DNA of 6,257 nucleotides from Azovibrio restrictus (GTDB lineage Bacteria > Pseudomonadota > Gammaproteobacteria > Burkholderiales > Rhodocyclaceae), in the NCBI GenBank assembly GCA_003252145.1, contig QKDJ01000210.1:1-6257 (forward strand), written 5' to 3'. Of the stretch, positions 1-5,782 are shown in pieces; the stretch's first letter is position 1, and each line of letters starts with the position of its first letter. Under the pieces are notes generated by a model that was given only the letters and a program-made list of their open reading frames with translations, was not told the DNA's origin and did no database searches. The translations under genes were made by a program, and so were the position numbers.

Positions 1-63
1 GATGACATTGCCGAGGACTGTTATCGCTTAGCCATGAAGGCCTTTGGCGTTGGAGCACCTTAG
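1..63 (+). CDS. 3' end of an unidentified plus-strand gene (partial)
   Basis: Frame 1 is open from the window edge to a TAG at 61-63 and encodes a 20-residue tail, DDIAEDCYRLAMKAFGVGAP. The composition, with acidic residues followed by an amphipathic helix-like stretch, is plausible for the C-terminus of a soluble protein. Twenty residues are too few to name a family and I do not recognise it. It would run convergently toward rbfA. No terminator follows it closely; the nearest is the bidirectional hairpin near 351-381. It is also possible that this short open stretch is chance. Confidence 0.4.
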   Translation, partial: DDIAEDCYRLAMKAFGVGAP

Positions 64-171
64 CCCCTTCCCTACTTTACGCGCCGTGCCTGTTGAGTGT
101 GTTCTGTTCCACCACACAAAGTCCCCATACCTTGCCGTATCAGTGGTCGAATCCATGGCAAGAGGTAAATC

Positions 172-294
172 ATGAAATCAATATTTTTCTTGCTGGGGGC
201 ATTTGCTTAGTGTGGCAAAACACCCATCATCAGCAATGTGGAGCTTGAAGCCGCACCGCTGCCAATCCGGGAGCCGTTACCGGCGGGCGGTTAA
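172..294 (+). pseudogene. Possible tiny lipoprotein gene interrupted by an in-frame TAG
   Basis: An ATG at 172 is preceded by AGAGG (161-165) at good spacing and encodes MKSIFFLLGAFA. A TAG at 208-210 comes next, and the same frame then continues with Cys-Gly-Lys-Thr-Pro and 22 further residues to a TAA at 292-294. A short positive N-terminus, a hydrophobic core ending in Phe-Ala, and a Cys right after the stop match a lipoprotein signal peptide and lipobox, with the stop occupying the -1 position. One base change, TCG to TAG, would turn an allowed Ser into this stop. Without it the product would be a 40-residue lipoprotein whose mature part is rich in Pro and Glu. I do not recognise a family; it lacks the KGPLY motif of LptM-type lipoproteins. 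It could be a decayed gene, a sequencing error or chance. Confidence 0.3.
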
Positions 295-350
295 GTCGCT
301 CTGTAAAGCTGCTTTATGTGGAACGTCTGGTAAAGCCAGGACGATCCAAC

Positions 351-381
351 AAAAAAAGCCCTGATTACTCAGGGCTTTTTT
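351..381 (-). terminator. Bidirectional intrinsic terminator after rbfA
   Basis: A perfect 7-bp stem, GCCCTGA (358-364) with TCAGGGC (369-375), encloses the loop TTAC. It is flanked by seven A (351-357) and six T (376-381). On the minus strand it gives a hairpin followed by U7, starting about 24 bases after the rbfA stop, so it should end the operon there. On the plus strand it gives a hairpin followed by U6 and can serve any convergent transcript from the left. Confidence 0.9.
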
Positions 382-399
382 ATGTGGGGTTTGTAGCGC

Positions 400-792
400 T
401 TACTCAGGCTTGCTGCCCTCTTCCACTTCATCAGTCTCGCTGGTGCGGGACAGGGCGGCGGCCTCGTCGATCAGCTTGGACAGACTAGCGCCCCGCTCCA
501 GGGAGTCGTCATGGACGAAGTGCAGTTCGGGCAGGGTGTGGATACGCACCCGCCGCCCCAGTTCCCGGCGCATGAAACCGGAGGCACGGCGCAGGCCGGT
601 CATGATTTCCGGCAGATGGGAGATATCCAGGGTGGTGAAGAACACCTTGGCATGGGCGTAGTCGGGGGTCAGCTCCACGGCGGTGAGGCTGATCATGCCG
701 ATGCGTGGGTCCTTCAGTTCGGAACTGATGATCTCGGCCAGGTCCCGGCGAATCTGCTCGGATACCCGGTCGGAACGGGAAAAATGCTTCAT
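400..792 (-). CDS. rbfA: 30S ribosome-binding factor A (RbfA)
   Basis: RbfA is a small cytoplasmic KH-like protein that binds the 30S subunit during late maturation, near the 5' helix of 16S rRNA, and aids cold adaptation and 16S processing. The 130-residue product is of usual length. Family landmarks are the N-terminal helix with [14 protein letters not shown] (9-22), the strand AHAKVFFTT (46-54), the helix [16 protein letters not shown] (67-82), which carries the Ala-Ser-Gly that replaces the KH GxxG, and [19 protein letters not shown] (91-109). The last 20 or so residues are an acidic tail. The ATG at 790-792 is supported by AGGAG (800-804) seven bases upstream. It lies 68 bases after infB and is followed by a terminator. 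The usual downstream partner truB is absent here. Confidence 0.97.
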   Translation of the reverse strand: MKHFSRSDRVSEQIRRDLAEIISSELKDPRIGMISLTAVELTPDYAHAKVFFTTLDISHLPEIMTGLRRASGFMRRELGRRVRIHTLPELHFVHDDSLERGASLSKLIDEAAALSRTSETDEVEEGSKPE

Positions 793-806
793 GGTCTTGC
801 TCCTGC

Positions 807-837
807 AAAAACGAAGCGGGGCATAGGCCCCGCCTCG
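807..837 (-). terminator. Terminator-like hairpin in the infB-rbfA gap (attenuator or processing site)
   Basis: On the minus strand a 7-bp GC stem, GCGGGGC (833-827) with GCCCCGC (822-816), closes the loop CTAT. It can be extended past one mismatch by three more pairs (812-814 with 835-837). Five U follow (811-807), and the rbfA ribosome-binding site AGGAG comes almost at once (804-800). The shape is that of an intrinsic terminator with a short U-tract. It probably reduces transcription into rbfA or stabilises the infB mRNA end rather than stopping all transcription, because rbfA has no evident promoter of its own in the remaining space. Confidence 0.6.
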
Positions 838-860
838 CTTGATCCGGAAATTACCCGCCC

Positions 861-3464
861 TTACAGGCTACGGGCCACTTCCTGGATTTCGTAGACTTCG
901 AGCATGTCACCTTCCTGAATCTCGTTGAAGTGCTTCAGGGAGAGACCACACTCGAAACCGGCCTTGACTTCCTTCGCATCGTCCTTGAAACGCTTGAGGG
1001 AGTCCAGTTCGCCGTCCCAGGCCACCACGTTGTTGCGTAGCAGACGGACACGGGAAGTGCGCTTGACCACACCTTCCTGCACCAGACAGCCGGCAATGGC
1101 GCCCACCTTGGAGATGAGGAACACCTGGCGGATTTCCACCATACCGGTGATGACTTCCTTCTTCTCGGGAGAGAGCATGCCGGACAGGGCTGCCTTCACC
1201 TCATCCACAGCGTCATAGATGATGTTGTAGTAGCGGATGTCCACACCAAAGCTCTCGGCCACCTTGCGGGCACCGGCATCGGCACGGGTGTTGAAGCCGA
1301 TGATGACGGCGCCGGAAGCCTGGGCCAGGTTCACATCGGATTCGGAAATGCCACCCACGGCACCGTGGATCACATTGACCCGAACTTCCTCGGTGGACAG
1401 CTTGGTCAGGGCATGAACCAGAGCTTCCTGAGAACCTTGCACGTCGGCCTTGATGATCAGCGGCAGGGACTTCACTTCCCCTTCGCCCATCTGCTCGAAC
1501 ATGGATTCCAGCTTGGCGGCCTGTTGCTTGGCCAGCTTCACGTCACGGAACTTGCCTTGACGGAACAGGGCGATTTCCCGGGCCTTCTTTTCGTCGATCA
1601 GGACAATGGCTTCCTCACCGGCAGCCGGCACATCGGAGAGACCCAGAATTTCCACGGGAATGGAAGGACCGGCTTCCTTGATGGGCTTGCCGTTCTCGTC
1701 CAGCATGGCGCGCACCTTACCGAACACGGGACCAGCCAGCACCACGTCACCCTGCTTCAGGGTGCCGGACTGCACCAGCATGGTAGCCACGGAACCGCGG
1801 CCCTTGTCCAGACGGGCTTCGATGATCAGACCCTTGGCCGGTGCATCCACCTGGGCCTTGAGTTCCAGCACTTCGGCCTGGAGCAGCACGTTTTCCAGCA
1901 GTTCGTCGATGCCCATGGCCTTCTTGGCGGACACAGGAATAAAGGGGGAGTCGCCGCCGTATTCTTCCGGCACCACACCTTCAGCCACCAGTTCCTGCTT
2001 GACGCGATCCGGGTTGGCTTCGGGCTTGTCGATCTTGTTCACCGCCACCACGATGGGCACACCGGCCGCCTTGGCGTGGTGGATGGCTTCCTTGGTCTGG
2101 GGCATCACGCCGTCGTCGGCCGCCACCACCAGAATCACGATGTCGGTAGCCTTGGCACCGCGAGCCCGCATGGCCGTAAAGGCCTCGTGACCCGGGGTAT
2201 CCAGGAAGGTGATCATGCCGCGATCGGTTTCCACATGGTAGGCACCGATGTGCTGGGTAATGCCGCCTGCTTCACCGGAAGCCACCTTGGCGCGACGGAT
2301 GCAGTCCAGCAGGGAGGTCTTGCCGTGGTCCACGTGGCCCATGACGGTCACCACAGGAGCGCGGGGCAGCTCGGGCACATCCTTGTGTACTTCATGGTGA
2401 TCGTCCAGGAAGGCATCGGGATCGTCCAGCTTGGCCGCTACGGCCACGTGACCCATTTCTTCCACCACGATCATGGCGGTTTCCTGGTCCAGCACCTGGT
2501 TGATGGTGACCATGGAACCCATCTTCATGAGGGCCTTGATGACCTCAGTAGCCTTGATGGCCATCTTGTGGGCCAGGTCGGCCACGGAAATGGTCTCGGG
2601 CACATGGACTTCATGGACGATGGGCTCGGTGGGGGCCTGGAAGCTGCCTTCGCCGTCGTTCTTGGCGGCGCTCTTCTTGCCGTGCTTGCCACCTTCCTTC
2701 CAGCCACTGCCGGAACCAACGGCACCACGGGTCTTGAGACCGCCCTTCTTCTTGCCGTCTTCCCAACCATCCTTGCCGCTCTTGCCTTTTTTGTCGCCAT
2801 CCTGCTTCTTGTGCAGTGTCTTGTCGCCGGGCTTGGGCTCGGCATTGCCAGCCTGGGCAGCAGCAGCCTGCTTGGCAGCTTCTGCAGCCTTGGCGGCAGC
2901 GGCCTTTTCTTCAGCTTCCTTACGCAGGCGGGCCAGTTCGGCCTGACGTTCCTGCTTTTCCTTCAATTCCTGGGCCTGACGTTCCAACAGGCTCTGGTGG
3001 CGACGCTCTTCCTCGGCACGGGCACGCAGCTCGGCTTCGTCCAGGAAGGATTGCTTGACCACGGTCTTGATCTTGCGCACGGGGGCCGGAGCCGCCTCGG
3101 TCTTGCTCTCGGTAGCTTCCTCGGCCTTTGCTTCGACCTTGGCTTCAACCACAGGCTCGGGTTCCACCACATGCTCGGGTTCCACCACAGGCTCCGGTTC
3201 TACCACAGGCTCGGGTTCCACCACAGGTTCGGGTTCCGGCTCAGGGATAGGCTCGGGTGCCACCTCTTCCACGATGGGTTCGGGCGCCACTTCCACTACG
3301 GGCTCAGGGGCTTCCGCCACAGGCTCGGGAGGCAGTTCCACGGCTTCGGGAGCCACTTCAGAAGTTTTCTCGGCGCCAGCCTTGGCTTCAGCGGCAGCGG
3401 CAGCAGCCAGCTCAGCGGGATCGCGCTTGACCAGCACACGCTTCTTGCGCACTTCCACCTGCAC
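861..3464 (-). CDS. infB: Translation initiation factor IF-2, main open frame (N-terminus displaced by a frameshift)
   Basis: IF-2 is the GTPase that brings fMet-tRNA to the 30S subunit and promotes 50S joining. Numbered from the GTG at 3464, the 867 residues hold EVRKKR (4-9), a Pro-Glu-Val-rich stretch (about 40-107), an Ala-rich charged coiled coil (about 140-205), a Lys/Gly-rich linker (210-265), and the second IF2_N domain (about 291-340). The G domain follows with GHVDHGKT (376-383), GGITQHIGA (400-408), DTPGHE (422-427), NKID (476-479) and SAK (512-514), and then domains II, III and the C-terminal tRNA-binding domain. All GTPase motifs are intact. The GTG is only where the open frame can first begin; no ribosome-binding site precedes it. 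Homology continues upstream in this frame to about 3506 ([14 protein letters not shown]) and then jumps to the frame that starts at 3682. The natural protein would be roughly 950 residues and begin at the ATG at 3682. Confidence 0.93.
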   Translation of the reverse strand: MQVEVRKKRVLVKRDPAELAAAAAAEAKAGAEKTSEVAPEAVELPPEPVAEAPEPVVEVAPEPIVEEVAPEPIPEPEPEPVVEPEPVVEPEPVVEPEHVVEPEPVVEAKVEAKAEEATESKTEAAPAPVRKIKTVVKQSFLDEAELRARAEEERRHQSLLERQAQELKEKQERQAELARLRKEAEEKAAAAKAAEAAKQAAAAQAGNAEPKPGDKTLHKKQDGDKKGKSGKDGWEDGKKKGGLKTRGAVGSGSGWKEGGKHGKKSAAKNDGEGSFQAPTEPIVHEVHVPETISVADLAHKMAIKATEVIKALMKMGSMVTINQVLDQETAMIVVEEMGHVAVAAKLDDPDAFLDDHHEVHKDVPELPRAPVVTVMGHVDHGKTSLLDCIRRAKVASGEAGGITQHIGAYHVETDRGMITFLDTPGHEAFTAMRARGAKATDIVILVVAADDGVMPQTKEAIHHAKAAGVPIVVAVNKIDKPEANPDRVKQELVAEGVVPEEYGGDSPFIPVSAKKAMGIDELLENVLLQAEVLELKAQVDAPAKGLIIEARLDKGRGSVATMLVQSGTLKQGDVVLAGPVFGKVRAMLDENGKPIKEAGPSIPVEILGLSDVPAAGEEAIVLIDEKKAREIALFRQGKFRDVKLAKQQAAKLESMFEQMGEGEVKSLPLIIKADVQGSQEALVHALTKLSTEEVRVNVIHGAVGGISESDVNLAQASGAVIIGFNTRADAGARKVAESFGVDIRYYNIIYDAVDEVKAALSGMLSPEKKEVITGMVEIRQVFLISKVGAIAGCLVQEGVVKRTSRVRLLRNNVVAWDGELDSLKRFKDDAKEVKAGFECGLSLKHFNEIQEGDMLEVYEIQEVARSL
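3151..3240 (-). repeat. Five 18-bp tandem repeats inside infB
   Basis: The plus strand shows five consecutive 18-base units starting at 3151, 3169, 3187, 3205 and 3223. The consensus is ACAGGCTCGGGTTCCACC; units 1 and 4 are identical, units 2 and 3 differ by one or two bases, and unit 5 is degenerate at its end. On the coding strand each unit encodes the hexapeptide VVEPEP with small variants (one unit has His for Pro). They lie in the flexible Pro-Glu-rich linker between the N-terminal modules of IF-2 and keep the reading frame. Further degenerate Pro-Glu-Val units continue to about 3350. Confidence 0.92.
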
Positions 3465-3682
3465 GGTACGGGCACGGCCATGGGCGTCGGTAGCCTTGAT
3501 CTCGGAGTGTCCGCTTCCCCATGGGAGCGACGCAGAAATTCCAGCAGCTTGGCCTTGTCCTGATCGGACAGGCCATCCTGGGGACCTTGCTTGTTCACAC
3601 CGGCCCGACCCAGCTGTTCCAGCAGGGCATCCACGGGCATTTTCAGTTCGCTGGCGAACTGGGCAACACTACTTGTCGACAT
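3296..3682 (-). pseudogene. infB: N-terminal part of infB in a different frame (frameshifted)
   Basis: The true infB start is the ATG at 3680-3682. It is preceded by GGAGG (3689-3693) with a six-base spacer and lies 13 bases after the nusA stop. Residues 1-54 form the first IF2_N domain, including [12 protein letters not shown] (5-16), [10 protein letters not shown] (20-29) and [12 protein letters not shown] (44-55). After EADTP (56-60) the match to IF-2 stops, and the frame runs through out-of-frame infB sequence to a TAG at 3296-3298. Only about 3503-3682 is genuine IF-2 coding sequence in this frame. Joining to the main frame needs one extra base modulo three. By comparison with remembered betaproteobacterial IF-2 sequences, about twelve residues of the KKITLTR type between SHG and SEI are missing. 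Confidence 0.85.
3501..3517 (-). other. infB: Apparent deletion/frameshift junction in infB
   Basis: Coding sequence here reads GAA GCG GAC ACT CCG AG. The upstream frame gives E-A-D-T-P, while the downstream IF-2 frame resumes with TCC GAG (S-E) from 3506. The two homologous frames therefore meet or overlap within these bases. The shift equals a net loss of 3n+1 bases. A loss of about 34 or 37 bases would remove the conserved basic segment and break the frame. The motif TCCGAG at the join could be the microhomology at which a deletion or assembly collapse occurred. Confidence 0.75.
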
Positions 3683-3695
3683 AAAGATCCTCCCT

Positions 3696-5168
3696 TTACT
3701 CGAACCAATGAGCGCGGGCCTTGAGAATCATGGCCTTGGCCTTTTCTTCCTCCATACCCGTGATATCGGTGAGTTCATCCACGGCCAGTTCGGCCAGGTC
3801 ATCCCGCGTCTTGATGCCCTGGGCAGCCAACTTGGCCGCCATTTCATTGTCCATACCTTCGAGGCTGAGCAGGTCTTCGGAAACCTGTTCCAGTTGTTCC
3901 TCAGCCACGATGGCTTCGGTCAGCAGGACATTACGGGCACGATTGCGGAGTTCGTTGACGAGGTCCTCATCCAGACCTTCGATTTCCAACATTTCTGCCA
4001 GAGGAACGTAAGCCACTTCTTCCAGAGTGGAGAAGCCTTCCTCGATCAGCAGGTCAGCGAGTTCTTCGTCAATATCCAGTTTTTCCATGAACAGCACGCG
4101 GGTGGCTGCAGATTCAGCCTCCAGGCGCTTTTCGGATTCTTCCTGAGTCATCAGGTTGATGGTCCAGCCGGTCAGTTCGGAGGCCAGACGCACGTTCTGA
4201 CCGCTACGACCAATGGCGATGGCCAGGTTGTCCTCATCCACCACCACGTCCATGGCGTGTTTTTCTTCATCCACCACGATGGAAGAGACTTCAGCCGGGG
4301 CCAGGGCGCCGATGACGAACTGGGCGGGATCGGCAGACCACAGGACGATGTCGATGTTCTCGCCGCCGATCTCGTTACGCACGGCAGTCACGCGAGTACC
4401 GCGCATACCGACGCAGGTACCGATGGGATCCACGCGGGAATCATTGGACTTGACGGCGATCTTGGCGCGCATGCCGGGGTCCCGGGCGCAAGCCTTGAGT
4501 TCCATGAGACCGTCTTCGATCTCGGGCACTTCGATCTCGAACAGGCGAATGATGAATTCGGGCGCGGTACGTGACAGGATGATCTGGGGACCACGGGCAC
4601 CACGATCGATACGCAGCAGATAGGCCTTGACCCGGTCGCCGATGCGCAGGTTTTCCTTGGGGATCATCTGATCCCGGGGCAGCATGGCTTCGATCTTGCC
4701 GGCTTCGATGATGGCATTGCCCCGCTCCATGCGCTTGATGGTGCCGGAGACGATGTGTTCCTTGCGTTCCAGGAAGTCGGTCAGGATCTGTTCCCGCTCC
4801 GCATCGCGAATCTTCTGCAGGATCACCTGCTTGGCAGCCTGGGCACCGATGCGACCGAAATCGATGGGTTCCAGGGCCTCTTCCAGGTAATCGCCCACTT
4901 CCACGTCCGGATCATCCTTCTGGGCGTCCGACAGAGGAATCTGGGTGAATTCATTCACGTATTCGTTATCAGCCACCACCTGCCAGCGGCGGAAGGAGTC
5001 ATAACTGCCGGTATTCCGGTCGATGGTGACCCATACATCGGCTTCATCATGGATACGCTTTTTGGTGGCCGAAGCCAGGGCGCTTTCCAGGGCACCGAAC
5101 ACCACATCCTTGGCCACGTTCTTTTCCCGGGCCAGGGCATCAACCAACAACAACATTTCACGGCTCAT
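3696..5168 (-). CDS. nusA: Transcription elongation/termination factor NusA
   Basis: NusA binds RNA polymerase and nascent RNA, promotes pausing and intrinsic termination, and takes part in antitermination on rRNA operons. The 490 residues show the complete proteobacterial layout. The N-terminal RNAP-binding domain spans about 1-125, the S1 domain about 135-200, KH1 about 230-278 with GMRG (254-257), KH2 about 302-345 with GRSGQN (320-325), and two C-terminal acidic helix-hairpin-helix repeats cover about 364-414 and 439-489. The second domain pair resembles the E. coli arrangement that binds the alpha subunit C-terminal domain, and the length is close to the 495 residues of E. coli NusA. The ATG at 5166-5168 has a very strong Shine-Dalgarno, AAGGAGGT (5182-5175), six bases upstream, compared with none for rimP. 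It lies 25 bases after rimP and 13 bases before infB, so the three are surely cotranscribed. Confidence 0.98.
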   Translation of the reverse strand: MSREMLLLVDALAREKNVAKDVVFGALESALASATKKRIHDEADVWVTIDRNTGSYDSFRRWQVVADNEYVNEFTQIPLSDAQKDDPDVEVGDYLEEALEPIDFGRIGAQAAKQVILQKIRDAEREQILTDFLERKEHIVSGTIKRMERGNAIIEAGKIEAMLPRDQMIPKENLRIGDRVKAYLLRIDRGARGPQIILSRTAPEFIIRLFEIEVPEIEDGLMELKACARDPGMRAKIAVKSNDSRVDPIGTCVGMRGTRVTAVRNEIGGENIDIVLWSADPAQFVIGALAPAEVSSIVVDEEKHAMDVVVDEDNLAIAIGRSGQNVRLASELTGWTINLMTQEESEKRLEAESAATRVLFMEKLDIDEELADLLIEEGFSTLEEVAYVPLAEMLEIEGLDEDLVNELRNRARNVLLTEAIVAEEQLEQVSEDLLSLEGMDNEMAAKLAAQGIKTRDDLAELAVDELTDITGMEEEKAKAMILKARAHWFE

Positions 5169-5193
5169 CGTCAGACCTCCTTATCCGCAGGGC

Positions 5194-5634
5194 TCAACCG
5201 TAGTTGGGCACCAGGCGGGCTTTTTCGATATTTTCCAAATCCAGTTCCACTTCGCCCGTTTCCAGACGCAGGGCCACCTTGCCGTCACGCAGACCCAGGA
5301 GTTCCCCCTGGAAGTTGCGCCGCCCGTTCAGGGGCATGCGAATACGCAACTGAATGTCCTGCCCGGCAAAGCGTTCAAAATCTGCTGCTTTCTTCACGGG
5401 CCGATCCAGACCCGGGGAAGACACTTCCAGCCGGTCGTAGTCCACGTTCTCCACTTCCAGGAGACGGCTCAGTTGATTGGAGACCGTGACGCAGTCATCC
5501 ACATCGATGCCGCCTTCCTTGTCCAGCTTGTCGATGAAGACGCGAATGGTCCTTCCCTTGGGGGAAAGCTCCAGATCAACCAGCTCGTAACCGAGGCCGA
5601 CGACCGTTTTATCCAGCAGATTGTGTAAATCCAT
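5194..5634 (-). CDS. rimP: Ribosome maturation factor RimP
   Basis: RimP binds free 30S subunits and assists early head assembly around S19 and S12. The 146-residue protein has the usual length and two-domain form: an N-terminal alpha/beta domain with YELVDLELSPKGRTIRVFID (16-35) and DVDDCVTVSNQLS (44-56), the hallmark VSSPGLDRPV (71-80), and a C-terminal Sm-like domain (about 84-146) with FQGELLG (108-114) and NIEKARLVP (135-143). The frame is open further upstream to 5715, but the extra residues are encoded by a terminator hairpin and do not look like RimP, so I chose the ATG at 5632-5634, where homology begins. No Shine-Dalgarno precedes it, only a U-rich tract. The gene opens the rimP-nusA-infB-rbfA unit. 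Confidence 0.95.
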   Translation of the reverse strand: MDLHNLLDKTVVGLGYELVDLELSPKGRTIRVFIDKLDKEGGIDVDDCVTVSNQLSRLLEVENVDYDRLEVSSPGLDRPVKKAADFERFAGQDIQLRIRMPLNGRRNFQGELLGLRDGKVALRLETGEVELDLENIEKARLVPNYG

Positions 5635-5638
5635 AGCC

Positions 5639-5667
5639 AAAAAATAAAAAATGGGCTCGAAGCCCAT
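5639..5667 (-). terminator. Intrinsic terminator-like hairpin directly before rimP
   Basis: On the minus strand ATGGGCT (5667-5661) pairs perfectly with AGCCCAT (5657-5651) around the loop TCG, or as a 6-bp stem with a TTCGA loop. A tract of U5-A-U6 follows (5650-5639). Stem and tract are both strong by the usual criteria for intrinsic terminators. It may end read-through from rluB or act as an attenuator for the rimP operon. Confidence 0.85.
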
Positions 5668-5673
5668 CCCAAA

Positions 5674-5705
5674 TAAAAAAGCCGCGCCGGAAACCCGACC
5701 GGCGG
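5674..5705 (-). terminator. First intrinsic terminator-like hairpin downstream of rluB
   Basis: On the minus strand CGCCGG (5704-5699) pairs with CCGGCG (5690-5685) around the eight-base loop TCGGGTTT. An alternative register with a two-base bulge extends pairing to 5682-5705. CGGC and six U (5680-5675) follow. It ends about 80 bases after the rluB stop and lies just downstream of the predicted rimP promoter, so it can act on both transcripts. Confidence 0.75.
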
Positions 5706-5718
5706 AACAAACCACAGA

Positions 5719-5747
5719 ATTATAACGACTTTTACCGTCCTAGCCAA
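5719..5747 (-). promoter_or_regulatory. Predicted sigma70-type promoter for rimP-nusA-infB-rbfA
   Basis: Reading the minus strand, TTGGCT (5747-5742, four of six matches to TTGACA) is followed by a 17-base spacer and a perfect TATAAT (5724-5719). The predicted start is near 5712. It lies in the 148-base gap between rluB and rimP, the expected place for an operon promoter. No equally good site is visible closer to rimP, where the hairpins leave no room. Confidence 0.65.
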
Positions 5748-5761
5748 GACCTGGACGGTAA
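5732..5761. promoter_or_regulatory. 9-bp inverted repeat straddling the -35 element (possible operator)
   Basis: TTACCGTCC (5732-5740) and GGACGGTAA (5753-5761) are perfect inverted copies separated by 12 bases. Their centres are 21 bases apart, about two helical turns. The predicted -35 hexamer (5742-5747) lies between the half-sites and one half-site lies in the promoter spacer. This is the geometry expected of an operator for a dimeric regulator. As RNA it would form a 9-bp hairpin on the rluB transcript, but no U-tract follows on either strand, so a standard intrinsic terminator is unlikely. The regulator is unknown. Confidence 0.5.
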
Positions 5762-5782
5762 TGTCGCTAACGCTTCAGGCCC

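Larger units (their letters stand above)
64..399. other. Intergenic region between two convergent transcription units
   Basis: This 336-base stretch has no intact gene that I can support. It contains a degraded small lipoprotein-like frame (172-294) and, near its right end, a bidirectional intrinsic terminator (351-381). Its left part is less GC-rich than the operon. A short inverted repeat, CTTGCC at 131-136 and GGCAAG at 157-162, could form a weak hairpin next to the AGAGG ribosome-binding-like sequence at 161-165. I see no tRNA or convincing riboswitch, and no clear promoter. Confidence 0.6.
5635..5712 (-). promoter_or_regulatory. rimP leader with two tandem terminator-like hairpins
   Basis: If transcription starts about seven bases after the TATAAT at 5724-5719, the untranslated leader is about 78 bases. 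Nearly all of it is taken up by two hairpin plus U-tract modules (5674-5705 and 5639-5667). The second U-tract ends four bases before the rimP ATG, so it also occupies the place where a Shine-Dalgarno would be. This predicts transcriptional attenuation, coupling of termination to translation initiation, or both. The start site is inferred from the promoter, not observed. Confidence 0.5.

Noticed and set aside
86..175. A 30-codon frame from GTG at 86 ending in a TGA that overlaps the ATG at 172
   Set aside because: No ribosome-binding site, no recognisable sequence, and the downstream frame it would couple to is itself interrupted. The ATGA overlap is easily chance.
230..350. Cobalamin-riboswitch-like pieces such as AGCCAGGA
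   Set aside because: Isolated short matches only; the B12-box and the required surrounding helices are not recognisable, and no vitamin B12-related gene follows downstream.
3490..3520. Programmed ribosomal frameshifting joining the two infB frames
   Set aside because: The change needed is equivalent to a -1 shift, but there is no slippery heptamer or A-rich run at the join. Conserved residues are also missing there, which a programmed shift would not explain.
1365..3563. A 732-codon open frame on the plus strand opposite infB
   Set aside because: It lies fully antisense to infB, its product is dominated by His, Gly, Leu and Phe with low-complexity runs, and the infB reading is supported by conserved GTPase motifs. 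Such mirror frames are common opposite GC-rich genes with strong codon bias.
3591..4574. A 327-codon plus-strand open frame opposite nusA and the start of infB
   Set aside because: It is antisense to clear NusA coding sequence, has a biased His/Phe/Gly composition and no recognisable motif or ribosome-binding site.
5635..5715. N-terminal extension of RimP by 27 residues
   Set aside because: The frame is open to 5715, but the extra residues are encoded by the two terminator hairpins, have no ribosome-binding site and no match to the RimP family, which begins near the ATG at 5634.
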